A stretch of 64,000 nt of DNA from Paenibacillus sp. P25 (GTDB taxonomy: Bacteria > Bacillota > Bacilli > Paenibacillales > NBRC-103111), in NCBI GenBank assembly GCA_024704175.1, contig CP085629.1, forward strand, positions 2,728,001-2,792,000, in the 5' to 3' direction. Under the pieces are notes generated by a model. The model saw only the letters and a program-made list of their open reading frames with translations. It was not told the origin of the DNA and searched no databases. The position numbers were made by a program, and so were the translations under genes. This document shows positions 9,851-21,451 of this stretch, one piece after another (the first letter of the stretch is position 1; each line of letters begins with the position of its first letter).

Positions 9851-10081
9851 TTACGAAACGATCTCCACGGAGACCCGTTTCGTTTCCTTCACTGCAGCGG
9901 ATGTGACCACGGTTCGAAGCGCCTTCGCAATACGCCCCTGCTTGCCGATCACTTTCCCGACATCGTCGGGGTGAACGGACAGCTCGAAGGTAATGCTCCG
10001 GTCGTCCTCGACCCGGTTCACGCGTACTTCATCCGGATGATTCACCAACGCTTTAGCGATTACGGTAATAAGATCCTTCAT
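9851..10081 (-). CDS. khpA: KH-domain RNA-binding protein KhpA
   Basis: 76 residues, intact. A single KH domain with the GxxG loop in VIGKQGRIAKALRTVV. KhpA (YlqC) binds many RNAs with KhpB and affects cell division and envelope synthesis. It is located between rpsP and rimM as in other Firmicutes. Confidence 0.9.
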   Translation of the reverse strand: MKDLITVIAKALVNHPDEVRVNRVEDDRSITFELSVHPDDVGKVIGKQGRIAKALRTVVTSAAVKETKRVSVEIVS

Positions 10082-10103
10082 CGTACCCTCCGAATCTTAC
10101 AGA

Positions 10104-10376
10104 TTACTTCTGCAGTTTAGATTCGTGAAACTTTTGCAGGATGCCTGCTTTGCTGAACAGACTGCGTACCGTATCGGAAGCTTGAGCACCGGTTTGAAGC
10201 CATTTCAGTGCTTTCTCTTCGTCAATATTCACAACGGCTGGTTGAGCAACCGGGTTGTAGATACCAATCTCTTCGATAAAGCGGCCGTCACGCGGAGAAC
10301 GGGAATCCGAAACTACCACGCGGTAGAAAGGAGCTTTGTGAGCGCCCATACGCTTAAGACGAATGCGAGTTGCCAT
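10104..10376 (-). CDS. rpsP: 30S ribosomal protein S16
   Basis: 90 residues, typical bS16: [58 protein letters not shown] use the ATG at 10376, which is spaced 8 nt from GGAGG; an in-frame GTG nine bases upstream is inside that ribosome-binding site. First gene after ffh in the operon order. Confidence 0.96.
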   Translation of the reverse strand: MATRIRLKRMGAHKAPFYRVVVSDSRSPRDGRFIEEIGIYNPVAQPAVVNIDEEKALKWLQTGAQASDTVRSLFSKAGILQKFHESKLQK

Positions 10377-10411
10377 GAATTTCACCTCCCCAATAAAGTC
10401 AGTTCTCGTAT

Positions 10412-11778
10412 TTAAAACGGGAATTTCATCCCGCGGCCGAGCTTCTTCAGCTGTTTCATCTGCTTGGCGCCTTTCGGCCCCATCATGCTTGAGAACTGCT
10501 TCATCATCTTCCGCATGTCCTCGAACTGCTTGATGAACCGGTTGACGTCCTGCACCGAGTTGCCGCTGCCCGCGGCAAGACGCTTGCGCCTGCTCGGATT
10601 CAGCAGATCCGGGTTGGCCCGCTCTTCCTTGGTCATGGATCTGACAATGGCCGCGACGCGGGACATTTGCTTGTCGTCCACCTTAACATCCTTCATGCCT
10701 TTGATCTTACCTGCGCCGGGCAGCATGTCGAGAATCTGGTCCAGCGGACCGAGCTTCTTCACCTGCTCCATCTGCTCCAGGAAATCGTCGAACGTGAATT
10801 CCGCCGTACGCAGCTTGCGTTCCATCTCTTTCGCCTTCTCGGCGTCGATGCCTGCCTGCGCCTTCTCGATCAGCGTCAGCATGTCACCCATGCCGAGAAT
10901 TCGTGACGCCATCCGTTCGGGATGGAACGGCTCGGGCAAATCCATCTTCTCGCCCATACCGACGAATTTGATCGGACAGCCGGTCACGGCTTTGACCGAC
11001 AGCGCGGCGCCGCCGCGGGTGTCGCCGTCCAGCTTCGTGAGGATCACGCCCGTCAGCTCGAGCGCTTATGGAAGCTCTCGGCTACGTTCACGGCTTCCTG
11101 ACCGGTCATCGCATCGACCACCAGCAGGATTTCGTCCGGATTGACTGTCTCCGCAATTTGTTTGATCTCGTCCATCATGCTGTCGTCAATATGCAGACGG
11201 CCCGCCGTATCGATGATCAGATAGTCGTTATTGTGATCCTTCGCATGCTGCAGCGCCTGCTTCGCAATCTCTACCGGGCTTACCTGATCGCCCAGCGCAA
11301 ACACCGGCGCCTTGATCTGCTCACCCAGCACCTGCAGCTGTTTGATCGCCGCAGGCCTGTAAATATCGGCGGCCGCAAGCAGCGGACGATGGTTTTGCGA
11401 CAGCAGCGGCTTGGCCAGCTTGGCGCTCATGGTCGTCTTACCGGCACCTTGCAGACCCGCCATCAGAATAACGGTCGGCGGCTTGCTGGCACGGGCCAGC
11501 TTGCTTTGCGTACCGCCCATCAGGTCGGTCAGCTCTTTGTTAACGATGTCGACGACAACCATCGCCGGGGTGAAGCTTTGCAGCACCTCTTGTCCGATAG
11601 CGCGCTCCTTCACCTTGGCGACGAAGTCCTTTACGACCTTGAAGTTCACGTCCGCCTCAAGCAGCGCCAGCCGCACCTCGCGCAGCGCTTCGTTCACATC
11701 GTCCTCCGTCAGCTTGCCTTTGCCGCGCAGCTTGCTGAACACATTCTGCAGACGGCTGGATAGCCCTTCGAATGCCAT
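10412..11778 (-). CDS. ffh: Signal recognition particle protein Ffh (one frameshift)
   Basis: SRP54 GTPase, about 455 residues after repair. N domain, G domain with P loop [25 protein letters not shown] and [12 protein letters not shown], then the Met-rich M domain ([20 protein letters not shown]) that holds signal peptides and 4.5S RNA. The frame breaks near 11063-11067: AAGCG should be AAGGCG, giving [16 protein letters not shown]. The gene is essential, so this is almost surely a missing base. It is preceded by ylxM in the usual order. Confidence 0.93.
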
Positions 11779-11812
11779 GGGTCGTCACCACCTTCCTAAA
11801 GGAGTTATGCCA

Positions 11813-12160
11813 TTAATCCAGTTCGTTCAAACGGGAAAGCAGTCGCCGTGCTTCTTCCCGCCCCGGCGATCCGAGCTCGCCGATATGCCGGTTCAGCTCT
11901 AGAAGGAGCTGCTGCCGCTCTTCATGCTTGGCAAGAAGCTGCAGCTTCGATTCGTAATCTTCCAGCACCGACTCGGCCCTCTTAATATGTTCATATACCG
12001 CCTGGCGGCTGATCTGAAACTCAGACGCAATCTCGCCGAGCGAATAATCGTCATGGAAATATTGCTTCAAGAACAATTGCTGCTTCTCCGTGAGCAAACG
12101 CTCGTAAAAGTCAAACAGCAGGTTGATCCGGTTCGTCTTCTGCAATGCACTGTCTTCCAT
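11813..12160 (-). CDS. ylxM: YlxM/UPF0122 helix-turn-helix protein
   Basis: 115 residues from ATG 12160 (GGGGTGAGG upstream). Sigma-like HTH: FYERLLTEKQQLFLKQYFHD, DYSLGEIASEFQISRQAVYEHIKRAE. It is encoded between ftsY and ffh, as usual, and is thought to take part in SRP assembly or its regulation. Intact; slightly long Glu/Arg-rich C-terminus. Confidence 0.9.
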   Translation of the reverse strand: MEDSALQKTNRINLLFDFYERLLTEKQQLFLKQYFHDDYSLGEIASEFQISRQAVYEHIKRAESVLEDYESKLQLLAKHEERQQLLLELNRHIGELGSPGREEARRLLSRLNELD

Positions 12161-12278
12161 CTTTCGTGCCTCACCCCCGTTAAGGTAAAACACTTTACAC
12201 CAACAACTTCACCTATCATAAAGGAAACTGAAAAGGATGTCAAGCTTTTGTACTTGACGGGTAATACGGCCAGCCGAA

Positions 12279-13277
12279 TCAGCTGCCCGCTTCTTCCTTC
12301 TCCGCTTCGGCAATCCATTTGCTGAACAGCGCGTGAACGAACTGATTCGAATCGAACGGCTGCAAATCGTCCATCTTCTCGCCGAGCCCGACGAATTTCA
12401 CCGGAAGCTTCAGCTCCTGGCGGATCGCAATGACGATCCCGCCCTTGGCCGTGCTGTCGAGCTTCGTGAGCACAAGTCCCGTCAAACCGGATTTCTCGTC
12501 AAAAAGCCGGGCCTGCGTCAGCGCATTTTGACCAGTCGTCGCATCGAGCACCAGCAGCACCTCATGCGGCGCTTCCGGTACTTCGCGGCGGATGACGCGG
12601 TAAATCTTGTTCAGCTCCTCCATCAGGTTCACCTTATTCTGGAGCCGTCCCGCTGTATCGCAGAGCAGTACGTCCACCCCGCGCGACTTGGCCGCATGGA
12701 GCGCGTCATACATAACCGCGGCCGGGTCGGAGCCCGCCTGCTGCTTGATTACATCGACACCCGCGCGGCGGCCCCATTCCTCCAACTGCTCAATTGCACC
12801 CGCACGGAACGTATCGCCTGCGGCAAGAAGAACCTTCTTGCCCTGCGATTTGAGATGATGGGCCAGTTTGCCGATGGTCGTCGTTTTTCCGACCCCATTG
12901 ACACCGACGAACAAAAACACCGTCAGTCCGTCCACCGCCATGTTCAGGCCTGCCTGCTCATCACCCTTGAGGAGTGCGATCAGCATTTCGGACAAAATCG
13001 GCTGCAGCTCGCTGGGACTCTCGATCTTACGTTTCCTGACCTCGGCGCGGAGATCCTCGATCAGCTTCATGACCGTATTCACGCCCACGTCGGCGCCGAT
13101 GAGGATTTCTTCCAGCTCCTCATAGAATTCCTCATCAATCTTCTTGCGCCGGCTGAACAAGTCCTCGACGCGCTCAACGAACACGTCTCGCGTTTTGGCC
13201 AGGCCCTCTTTAAATTTGCTTGTGACCGATTCGGTCTTGGTTGAAATCGCTTCTTTCAGCTTTTTGAAAAAACTCAA
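12279..13277 (-). CDS. ftsY: SRP receptor GTPase FtsY
   Basis: 332 residues, intact. Short charged A/N region, then the GTPase: GVNGVGKTTTIGKLAH, DTAGRLQNK, VLDATTGQNAL, TKLDSTAKGG and GLGEKMDDLQPFD. It receives SRP-ribosome complexes at the membrane. It lies between smc and ylxM-ffh, so both SRP GTPases are in one operon. Confidence 0.95.
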   Translation of the reverse strand: MSFFKKLKEAISTKTESVTSKFKEGLAKTRDVFVERVEDLFSRRKKIDEEFYEELEEILIGADVGVNTVMKLIEDLRAEVRKRKIESPSELQPILSEMLIALLKGDEQAGLNMAVDGLTVFLFVGVNGVGKTTTIGKLAHHLKSQGKKVLLAAGDTFRAGAIEQLEEWGRRAGVDVIKQQAGSDPAAVMYDALHAAKSRGVDVLLCDTAGRLQNKVNLMEELNKIYRVIRREVPEAPHEVLLVLDATTGQNALTQARLFDEKSGLTGLVLTKLDSTAKGGIVIAIRQELKLPVKFVGLGEKMDDLQPFDSNQFVHALFSKWIAEAEKEEAGS

Positions 13278-13350
13278 GGCGTGGCGCCTCCTTTAAACTA
13301 TTGGATTGGTTGATGCGCAAGCCGCCATGCCGGCCGGTTGCGCCCTATGG

Positions 13351-16300
13351 TCAGCCCGCCTCCATAATCGCCTCGTCCTCTTCGAGACGAACGGAGACGA
13401 GCTTGGAAACGCCGCCTTCCTCCATCGTTACCCCGTAAAGCACGTCCGCCTCTTCCATCGTCCCTTTACGGTGGGTAACAACAATGAACTGCGTCTGCTG
13501 CGAAAATTCACGCAAATATTCCGCGAAGCGGGCCACGTTGGCTTCGTCCAGCGCCGCCTCGACCTCGTCGAGGACACAGAACGGCACCGGCTTCACGCGG
13601 AGGATCGAGAACAGCAGCGCAATCGCCGTCAGCGCGCGCTCGCCGCCTGAGAGCAGCTGCAGATTCTGCAGCTTCTTCCCCGGGGGGCTGCGCGACAATC
13701 TCGATGCCCGTATCGAGCAGATTGTCCGGCTCGGACAGGATCAGGTCGGCCCGACCGCCGCCGAACAGCTTCGCGAAGACGACGACAAAATGGGAACGGA
13801 TCGCATCGAACGTCGTGCGGAACCTTTTGGCCATCTCTTCGTCCATCTCGCGGATCACCTGGTAGAGCGCCGTTTTCGCTTCAACGAGGTCGTTCTTCTG
13901 CTCCGCCAGGAACTGGTAACGCTCGTTCACCCGCTGATATTCCTCAATCGCGCCGAGATTCACTTCCCCGAGCATCGCAATTTCCCGCTTGAGATCGCGT
14001 ACTTTGTTCTGAGTGGCCGGGACATCCTCCGGCACCGGATAGCGCTCCTTAGCCAGCTCGTAGCTAAGCTCGTAATCCTCGGAGAGCTTCTTCAGCAGAT
14101 TCTCCAACTCGACGTCGAGGCGGTTCACCCGTACCTCGGTTTGGTGCAGCTCCTCCTCGACCTGCTTCAGCTGGTTTCGCTGCTCCCTTGTCTTGTTCTC
14201 TTCCGCCTCGAGCTTGGCCATCCATTCGGCGCGGGCCGCCCGCTTCAGATCAAGCTGCTCGGAGCACGTTTGCTTCTTCAGCTTCAAATCGTTCAGCTGC
14301 TCGATCTGGAGCACCGTCTCCTGCTCGTGATTGCCCATATCGAGCTCAAGCTGCGAAAGCAGGTTTCGGTTGAGTTCCAGCTCGCTATTCAGTGCCTCCA
14401 GTTCCAAACGGAACCGGCGTTCCTGATCCTGCAAGGACTGCTTCTCTTGACCCTGCGAGGCAACCTTGATTTTCAGATCGGTCAGCTGGGTCTGCAGCTC
14501 CTCCTTCTCCGATTCGCTCGCTTTCCGGCGAATTTCAGCCTCACGGATCGCCTGCTGCAGGTCCGCTTCCTGCCGCTGCAGCTGTTCGATGGCTTCAAGG
14601 GCGGCTTGCCGGCGCACTTCCAAATCTCGCCGCTCCGCCGTCAGCGACTCGCCGTCGGCACCGTACAACGCAAGCTGCTCGGCCACCTGCTTCGCTTCAT
14701 TCACAAGCGGCTCCAGCGTGGAACGGATCTGCTGCTCCTCAATGCGGAGGCCTTCAATGGCACCCCGCGGCTCATCCAGCTCCTTGTTCGCATCGGAGAT
14801 TTCCCTGCGCACCTGCTCCGCTTTCATCCGCAGATCGCGCAGCTGGCTTTCCGACAAGGCGATCTCCTTGTCCATTTCTTCAATCTGCCGGCCGCCGGCT
14901 GAGAAGGCTTGTCGTCTTCTTCTGCTGGCTCGCCCCCGGTCATCGATCCGCCCGGATTGACAACGTCCCCTTCCAGCGTCACGACCCGGTAACGGTACTG
15001 CACCCGAGCCGCGATCCGGTTGGCCACTTCCAAGGACTCGGCCAGGATGACGTTGCCGAGCAGGTCGCCGACGATTTGCCGGTATTTGTCCTCATACTGC
15101 ACCAAATCGGCTGCAATGCCCACGAAGCCTTCCATTCCCTGGATTTGCCGCTGCTCGGTGTCCGGTATGGAGCGACCGCGGATGACATCAAGCGGCAAAA
15201 ACGTCGCTCGGCCAAGTTGCCGGCGCTTGAGGAAAGCGATGGCTTCCCGTCCGTTCGCCTCGTTATCCACGACCACGTGCTGAAGCGCGCCGCCAAGTGC
15301 CGTTTCCACGGCAACCTCCACCTGGGCCGGCACCTTCACAAGCTCCGCTACGGCACCGTGAATGCCGCGCAGATCGCCGCGGTCCTTCGCCTTAAGCACT
15401 TCCTTGACGCCGTGCATAAAGCCGTCATAGTCGTTCGCCATCTCACGCATCGTATCGCGGCGCGATACCATAGCCTGAAGCTTCTGCTCCCATTTGCGCA
15501 CGGTGGCCGTCGCTTCCTCGGAAAGCGATTGCTTTCCCTTAAGACCTTGGCTCACCTGCAGATAGCTGTTCCGGGCCGAATCGATCTCCTTCACGACCTG
15601 TTGAAGCCGTGACTCCAGCTTCTGCTTGCGCTCCGCAATGCCGGCCTGCTGCTCCTGCCATTTGCGGTGCTCGTCGCCAAGCCGCTCCAATCTGCGCCCA
15701 AGCGCTTCGAGCCGCTGGTCGGCATATCTCGCTTCATTGCGGGCATTGGCCATATCGTTCAAAGCTTCCAGCAGCTCGCCTTTCAGGCGGTCTTCCTCCG
15801 CGCCGCTGATGCCGCCGGTCACGCCAAGCAGCCGGTCCTCCTCCGCTTTCAGCTGCCCTTGGTAACGGGCAAGCTCCTCGCCGATTGCCTGGATCTTGAG
15901 GCGGTATTCGGCCAGCTCGGCTTCTTTATCCGTTAGCCGCTGCTCCTGCTGGGCGATCGTTTGCTGCAGCTGCGTCCGGTTCGCGGAGAAGTTCCTCTTC
16001 CGCTCCTTCAGCACTTCACCCTGGCCTTCGCATTTCTCGAACTCCTCGCTCAGGACGAGCAGATGCTCCTGCAGCTTCTCGATCTCTTCCTCCAGCCGCC
16101 GCGTCTCCCAGCGGTCCTTCTCCAGCTGCGCATCGTGACGGCTTACAAAACCGGACAGCTCCAGCTGCTCCCGCTTCAGCTTGTCCAGCCTCTGGTTCGT
16201 CTCCGTCCAATTCTCATAGATCTGCTCGATCTGATGAACATACATCGCGATTTCATTCGCTTTCAGCTCTTCCTTGAGTTCCTTGAAGCGAATCGCTTTG

Positions 16301-16928
16301 GCCGACTGAATGCTGAGCGGCTCGAGCTGGTCCTCCAGCTCCGTCACCAAATCGTGAATCCGCAGCAAATTTTGCTCGGTTTCCTGCAGTTTTTTCCGTT
16401 TCCTTCTTGCGCGATTTATATTTGACGATCCCGGAGGCCTCTTCGAAAATGCCCCGCCGATCTTCCGATTTGGTACTTAAAATCTCTTCAATCCGGCCCT
16501 GCCCGATAATCGAATAGGCTTCCTTGCCGATCCCGGTATCCATGAACAGCTCGGTAATATCCTTCAGCCGGCAGGCCTGCTTGTTGATGAAATATTCGCT
16601 GTCTCCGCTGCGATGCACCCGGCGTGTCACGGTCACTTCGTTATAATCGAGCGACAAGGACTGGCTCGAATTGTCCAGCGTCAAAGAAACCTCGCCATAG
16701 TTGACCGCCTTGCGGGCGTCAGCCGCCGGCGAAGATGATGTCCTCCATCTTGCCTCCGCGCAAGGAACGGGCGCTTTGCTCGCCCAGTACCCAGCGGATG
16801 CCGTCGGAAATATTGCTTTTGCCGGCGCCGTTCGGCCCTACTACCGCCGTAATCCCCGGCACGAACTCCAGCTCCGTCCGATCCGCAAACGATTTGAAGC
16901 CGGAAAGCTCAATCCGTTTTAAAAACAA
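13351..16928 (-). CDS. smc: Chromosome segregation ATPase SMC (four frameshifts)
   Basis: About 1190 residues after repair. Walker [21 protein letters not shown] at the N-terminus, long coiled coils, a hinge ([16 protein letters not shown] to [18 protein letters not shown]), and C-terminal signature LLSGGERAL plus Walker [18 protein letters not shown] start at TTG 16928 (GAGGTGAG upstream; [13 protein letters not shown] follows), as homologues begin MFLKR. Breaks: near 16724, in the T6 run 16390-16395 (two bases short), near 14890-14912, and in the G6 run 13682-13687 (one too many). Four hits in one essential gene point to sequence error. It is followed by ftsY. Confidence 0.92.
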
Positions 16929-17132
16929 ATGCCTCACCTCATACCTATTGTACCATCCGTGCGGTCCGGAAGACAGCATTTTCACGGGTTCTAGGGCTTC
17001 TCACCTCTAGCTCTGGAAACCGGAGCCGGGGAACAGCCCGTTTCCATTAAATTAGTAATTATATTCAGCCAAAAAAACAGCGGGACAGCTGTAAGTCAGC
17101 CGCCTCCGCCGCATGATTGCCGTACTTCTCCG

Positions 17133-17837
17133 CTAGCTTTGCCGAATCTCCACTTTAAGCGTTACGAGCGCCTCCGCGACCGCCTGCTGCTCCGCTTCCT
17201 TCTTGGACCGGCCGCTACCTCTTCCGAGCAGTTGGTCCTGAAGATGCACCTCTGCTACAAATTCGCGCTCATGCGCAGGTCCCTTCTCGTCCACAATGCG
17301 GTATTCGAGCGGACCCATGCTGTGCTGCTGGATATGCTCCTGCAGGAGCGTTTTGTAATCGGCGGTGAGCAACTTGCCCTGCTGCGGAAGGAACGGGAAC
17401 ATCGACCGGCGCAGAAAGCCTTGCACGACGTCCAGTCCCTGGTCCAAGTACAGCGCACCGATGAACGACTCGAATACATCTGCAAGCAGTGCCGGACGGG
17501 TACGCCCGCCGGTCAGCTCCTCTCCTTTGCCGAGCAGCACATAGGAACCGAAGTCGAGCTGTTCGGCGAAGCCGACGAGCGAGGGCTCGCAGACAATGGA
17601 GGCGCGAAGCTTCGTGAGTTCGCCTTCCGTACGGTCCGGATATTTCTGGAACAAATACTCGGAAACCGTCAGTTCAAGCACCGCATCTCCCAAAAACTCC
17701 AGACGTTCATTATCCTTATAAGAGCCGACCCGATGTTCATTCACATACGAAGAATGCGTAAACGCTTGCCGGAGCAGGTCGGGGTCTTTAAACGTAATCC
17801 CCAGCTCGGACTGCAGCTGTCTCAAGTTGCGATGCAT
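17133..17837 (-). CDS. rnc: Ribonuclease III
   Basis: 234 residues from ATG 17837 (GGTGATGAAGAG upstream); a longer in-frame start at 17942 lacks family support. Endonuclease domain with the signature [14 protein letters not shown] and [15 protein letters not shown], then a double-stranded RNA-binding domain ending in [18 protein letters not shown]. It processes rRNA and structured mRNA. Order fabF-rnc-smc is conserved. Intact. Confidence 0.94.
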   Translation of the reverse strand: MHRNLRQLQSELGITFKDPDLLRQAFTHSSYVNEHRVGSYKDNERLEFLGDAVLELTVSEYLFQKYPDRTEGELTKLRASIVCEPSLVGFAEQLDFGSYVLLGKGEELTGGRTRPALLADVFESFIGALYLDQGLDVVQGFLRRSMFPFLPQQGKLLTADYKTLLQEHIQQHSMGPLEYRIVDEKGPAHEREFVAEVHLQDQLLGRGSGRSKKEAEQQAVAEALVTLKVEIRQS

Positions 17838-18004
17838 CTCTTCATCACCTACAAATCGGACAAAATCATGACTCGCGAATCCCGGAGAAAAGCCGAAATC
17901 TGCATTCCCGGGACCCCGGTCGATCCCGCTCCTAAGATACATAAAGCGGTAATAGTATAAGCTCTTTGTTCAAATATCATGCAGCCCGGAACGGCCGTTT
18001 CTTG

Positions 18005-19243
18005 TTAACCTTCGAATTTCTTCAGAACGATGGTGGCATTATGCCCGCCGAAGCCGAATGAATTCGACATGACTACCCGCAGATCCGCCTGCCTTGGCAC
18101 ATTAGGCACATAATCCAGATCGCACTCCGGATCCTGGTTGTCCAGATTGATCGTGGGAGGAATTATGCCGTGCTTCAGTGCAAGGGCACAGATGAGCGCT
18201 TCTACGCCGCCGGCGGCGCCAAGCAGATGGCCGGTCATCGATTTGGTCGAGCTGACCGCCAATTTGTAGGCATGGTCGCCGAACGATTTCTTGATCGCCG
18301 TCGTCTCCGACTTGTCCCCTACAGGGGTGGAAGTGCCGTGGGCGTTGATGTAATCCACATCTTCAAAAGCAATACCGGCGTCTTTCACCGCTTTGGTCAT
18401 ACAGCGGGCCGCTCCGTCCGGATCCGGATCCGTCATATGGTAAGCATCGCCGCTCATCCCGTAACCAATGACTTCGCCGTAAATCTTGGCGCCTCGCTTC
18501 TGCGCATGCTCAAGCGATTCCAGAATCAGAATCCCCGAGCCTTCGCCCATAACGAATCCGTCTCGATCGGTATCGAACGGTCGGCTGGCCTTCTCCGGTT
18601 CATCGTTGCGTGTCGACATCGCGCGCAGCGCACAGAAGCCGGCCACGCCCGTCGGACTGATCGTCGCCTCGGCGCCGCCGCAGATCATGACGTCGGCGTC
18701 TCCATGCATGATGGTTTTAAACGCGTCGCCGATGGAATGCGTTCCTGTGGCGCAAGCGGTAACCGCCGTGCTGTTCGGACCTTTCGCCCCGGTGATCATC
18801 GAAATTTGGCCCGAAGCCATGTTCGCGATCATCATCGGTATAAAGAACGGGCTGACGCGCTTCGGTCCTTTTTCCAGCAAAATCTTATGCTGCTCTTCCC
18901 AGGTCTGCAGGCCGCCGATTCCCGAGCCTACATAAACGCCGACCCGTTCGGGATCGGTATCTTCTTTCACGTTCAGCCCCGCATCCTCGAGCGCTTTCAG
19001 CGTAGCTGCGACGGCGAACTGGACAAAACGGTCCATCCGGCGCGCCTCTTTCTTATCGATATATTCTTCCGGATTGAAATCCTTGATCTCGGCTGCAATC
19101 CGCGTAGGATACTCGCTTACATCGAACGATTCGATCAGGCTGACACCCGACTTGCCGGCCAGCAAATGGCCCCAGAACGTTTCAAGATCACGACCGAGCG
19201 CAGACATCACGCCTAGCCCCGTAATGACGACTCTCTGCTTCAC
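18005..19243 (-). CDS. fabF: Beta-ketoacyl-ACP synthase II
   Basis: 412 residues, intact. Thiolase-fold condensing enzyme with Cys-His-His triad: [31 protein letters not shown] and [15 protein letters not shown]. It extends acyl-ACP with malonyl-ACP and is the cerulenin target. Downstream of acpP with a hairpin between them. Confidence 0.96.
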   Translation of the reverse strand: MKQRVVITGLGVMSALGRDLETFWGHLLAGKSGVSLIESFDVSEYPTRIAAEIKDFNPEEYIDKKEARRMDRFVQFAVAATLKALEDAGLNVKEDTDPERVGVYVGSGIGGLQTWEEQHKILLEKGPKRVSPFFIPMMIANMASGQISMITGAKGPNSTAVTACATGTHSIGDAFKTIMHGDADVMICGGAEATISPTGVAGFCALRAMSTRNDEPEKASRPFDTDRDGFVMGEGSGILILESLEHAQKRGAKIYGEVIGYGMSGDAYHMTDPDPDGAARCMTKAVKDAGIAFEDVDYINAHGTSTPVGDKSETTAIKKSFGDHAYKLAVSSTKSMTGHLLGAAGGVEALICALALKHGIIPPTINLDNQDPECDLDYVPNVPRQADLRVVMSNSFGFGGHNATIVLKKFEG

Positions 19244-19311
19244 AATAACCCACCTCTATTTAAAATAACTTTCGTTATGTATCTCGTTTATAATTTTGGT
19301 TCGGAATGGAG

Positions 19312-19343
19312 ATAAGTCCCGTTGTTGGTTAAACGGGACTTAT
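19312..19343 (-). other. Strong intergenic hairpin between acpP and fabF
   Basis: 12-bp perfect stem (ATAAGTCCCGTT/AACGGGACTTAT) with an 8-nt loop, seven bases past the acpP stop. Neither strand has a T run after it, so it is not a classical terminator. It may protect or process the mRNA and so favour acpP over fabF; this is inference. Confidence 0.55.
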
Positions 19344-19349
19344 AACACC

Positions 19350-19583
19350 TTAGGTATGAGATTTTATGTAATCAACTACTTGACCTACAGTAGTGATCTT
19401 CTCGGCATCTTCATCAGAGATTTCCAAGTCAAACTCATCTTCTAATTCCATAACCAATTCGACAACGTCGAGAGAATCGGCACCTAAATCATCCTTAAAA
19501 GATGCTTCGAGTGTCACTTCCGCCTCGTCCACGCCGAGTCGGTCAACGACGATTCGTTTTACGCGATCTACAACATCAGACAT
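19350..19583 (-). CDS. acpP: Acyl carrier protein
   Basis: 77 residues from ATG 19583 (GGAGGTGAACC upstream). The 4'-phosphopantetheine serine is in [18 protein letters not shown]. Acidic and intact. Carries acyl chains between the fab enzymes encoded on both sides. Confidence 0.96.
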   Translation of the reverse strand: MSDVVDRVKRIVVDRLGVDEAEVTLEASFKDDLGADSLDVVELVMELEDEFDLEISDEDAEKITTVGQVVDYIKSHT

Positions 19584-19700
19584 CCGGTTCACCTCCTCCA
19601 TGGTATTATACTGGACTTATGGACAAATTGCCATAGCCATCCCGGTTCGGTGCTAAAAAAACAGGATTTGGCAAAATGCAGTGCGGCGATCGGCCGCGGA

Positions 19701-20441
19701 CTACATATACATGCCGCCGTCCACATGGATCGTCTGGCCGGTCAGGTAAGAAGCGTCATCGGAAGCCAGATACCGGACGGCTTTGGCAATATCCTCAGGC
19801 TGTCCCAAACGGGCCAGTGGAATCTGCTGCTGCAGCTGGGAGCGAAGCTCCTCCGAGAGCTTATCGGTCATGTCGGTCTCGATAAAGCCCGGCGCCACGC
19901 AGTTCACCGTAATTCCCCGGGAGGCCAGCTCCTTCGCAGCCGCCTTCGTCATGCCGATTACACCGGCTTTGGCCGCCACGTAGTTGACTTGTCCGGGGTT
20001 GCCGAGCGCCCCTACGACGGAAGAGATGTTGATGATTCGTCCGGAGCGCTGCTTCATCATCGGACGCGTCGCCGCTTTCACGCAGTTGAAGACGCCCTTC
20101 AGATTCGTTTCGATCACCTGATCGAATTCCTCTTCCTTCATCCGCATAATCAGATTGTCCCGCGTAATGCCGGCATTATTCACCAGAATGTCGATGCGGC
20201 CGAACGCTTCCAGCACCTGCTTGAACATATCTTCGACTTCCTGCGAGGAACCTACGTTTGCCTTGATCTTGAAAGCCCGGCGGCCAAGCGCTTCGATCTG
20301 CTCGACAACCTCCTGAGCCGCCCCTTCGCTTCCCGCGAAATTGACAACCACATCCGCCCCGGCTTCCGCCAGTGTAAGTGCAATAGCCCGTCCGATGCCT
20401 CTCGAGGCCCCGGTGACAAGCGCCACTTTATCCGTTAGCAT
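19701..20441 (-). CDS. fabG: 3-oxoacyl-ACP reductase FabG
   Basis: 246 residues from ATG 20441. Short-chain dehydrogenase with NADP-binding [20 protein letters not shown], catalytic Ser in [14 protein letters not shown] and Tyr/Lys in YVAAKAG, ending [12 protein letters not shown]. Reduces beta-ketoacyl-ACP. Intact; lies between fabD and acpP. Confidence 0.95.
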   Translation of the reverse strand: MLTDKVALVTGASRGIGRAIALTLAEAGADVVVNFAGSEGAAQEVVEQIEALGRRAFKIKANVGSSQEVEDMFKQVLEAFGRIDILVNNAGITRDNLIMRMKEEEFDQVIETNLKGVFNCVKAATRPMMKQRSGRIINISSVVGALGNPGQVNYVAAKAGVIGMTKAAAKELASRGITVNCVAPGFIETDMTDKLSEELRSQLQQQIPLARLGQPEDIAKAVRYLASDDASYLTGQTIHVDGGMYM

Positions 20442-20484
20442 AAGCTGGTTTCCCCTCATTAAACATTCAATCGGATTTTACCGC

Positions 20485-21418
20485 CTATTCCAGCTGAAAC
20501 TTCTCGATTGCATCCAGGCTATTCATCGAATAGGTCTTCACGCTGCGGTCGATCTTTTTGACCAGACCGGCCAGCACCGTGCCGGAACCAAACTCGACGA
20601 ACGTATCAACGCCTTGGGCAATGAGCCATGCCACACTGTCCTCCCATAACACGGACGAGTGCACCTGCTCCACCAGCAGTCCCCGGATTTCATCCGGATC
20701 CGTGACAGGTCTCGCGGTCACATTGGCGACCACAGGTACTTGCGCGGGCTGCATGGCAAGACCCGCAAGCACGCCGCTAAGCTTTTCCGAAGCCGGCTTC
20801 ATCAGCGAAGAATGGAACGGCCCGCTAACCTCCAGCGGCAAGCACCCGCTTGGCCCCGATTTCCTTGCCGCGTTGGGCAACGGCTTGAACCCCTTCCTTG
20901 GTCCCGGAAACAACGATTTGCCCCGGACAGTTCAGATTGGCGAGCTCAACGACGGCGCCGCCGGCGGAGATGTCCGCACACAGCGACTGCAGCGCCTCAC
21001 GTTCCGCACCCAGCACCGCCGCCATCGCGCCGATCCCGCCCGGTACGGCTTGTTCCATGAATTCGCCGCGCGCGCGAACGGTGCGCACGGCGTCTTCGAA
21101 GCCGATCGCGCCGGCCGCCACGAGCGCGCTGTATTCGCCGAGGCTGTGACCCGCCACGTAGTCGGGCTTAAGCCCGTGTCTTTGGCGGAACGCCTCCAAA
21201 TAGGCCATGCTCGTTGTGAGCAGCGCCGGTCGCGTATGATATGTAATTTTCAGTTCATCTTCCGGTCCTTCAAAAGCAATCCTGCTCAGGCTGTAGCCCA
21301 GCGCCTCATCGGCGGCGTCTATGATCCGGCGGCTTTCGGCCGCCGCATCGTAAACGTCTTTGCCCATTCCTACGGTCTGAGCGCCTTGACCCGGAAATAC
21401 AAAAGCCACTTTACCCAT
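20485..21418 (-). CDS. fabD: Malonyl-CoA:ACP transacylase FabD (one frameshift)
   Basis: About 311 residues after repair. Start MGKVAFVFPGQGAQ at ATG 21418; active-site serine in GHSLGEYSALVAAGA, Gln/Arg region VRARGEFMEQAVPGG; C-terminal part PLEVSGPFHSSLMKPA carries the catalytic His. The frame breaks near 20839-20843 (an apparent extra T before PLEVSGPFH). Loads malonyl groups onto ACP. Essential gene, so the break is probably an error. Confidence 0.92.
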
Positions 21419-21451
21419 GGATACGTATTGCCCCTTTCCAAACAAACAAGC

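Noticed and set aside
13484-14902. Long plus-strand open frame (472 codons) antisense to smc
   Set aside because: A mirror of Leu/Glu-rich coiled-coil codons; no ribosome site, repetitive LQL-type translation, and smc on the other strand is clear.
18170-19216. Plus-strand open frame of 348 codons over fabF
   Set aside because: Shadow of fabF; His/Arg-rich, no family likeness.
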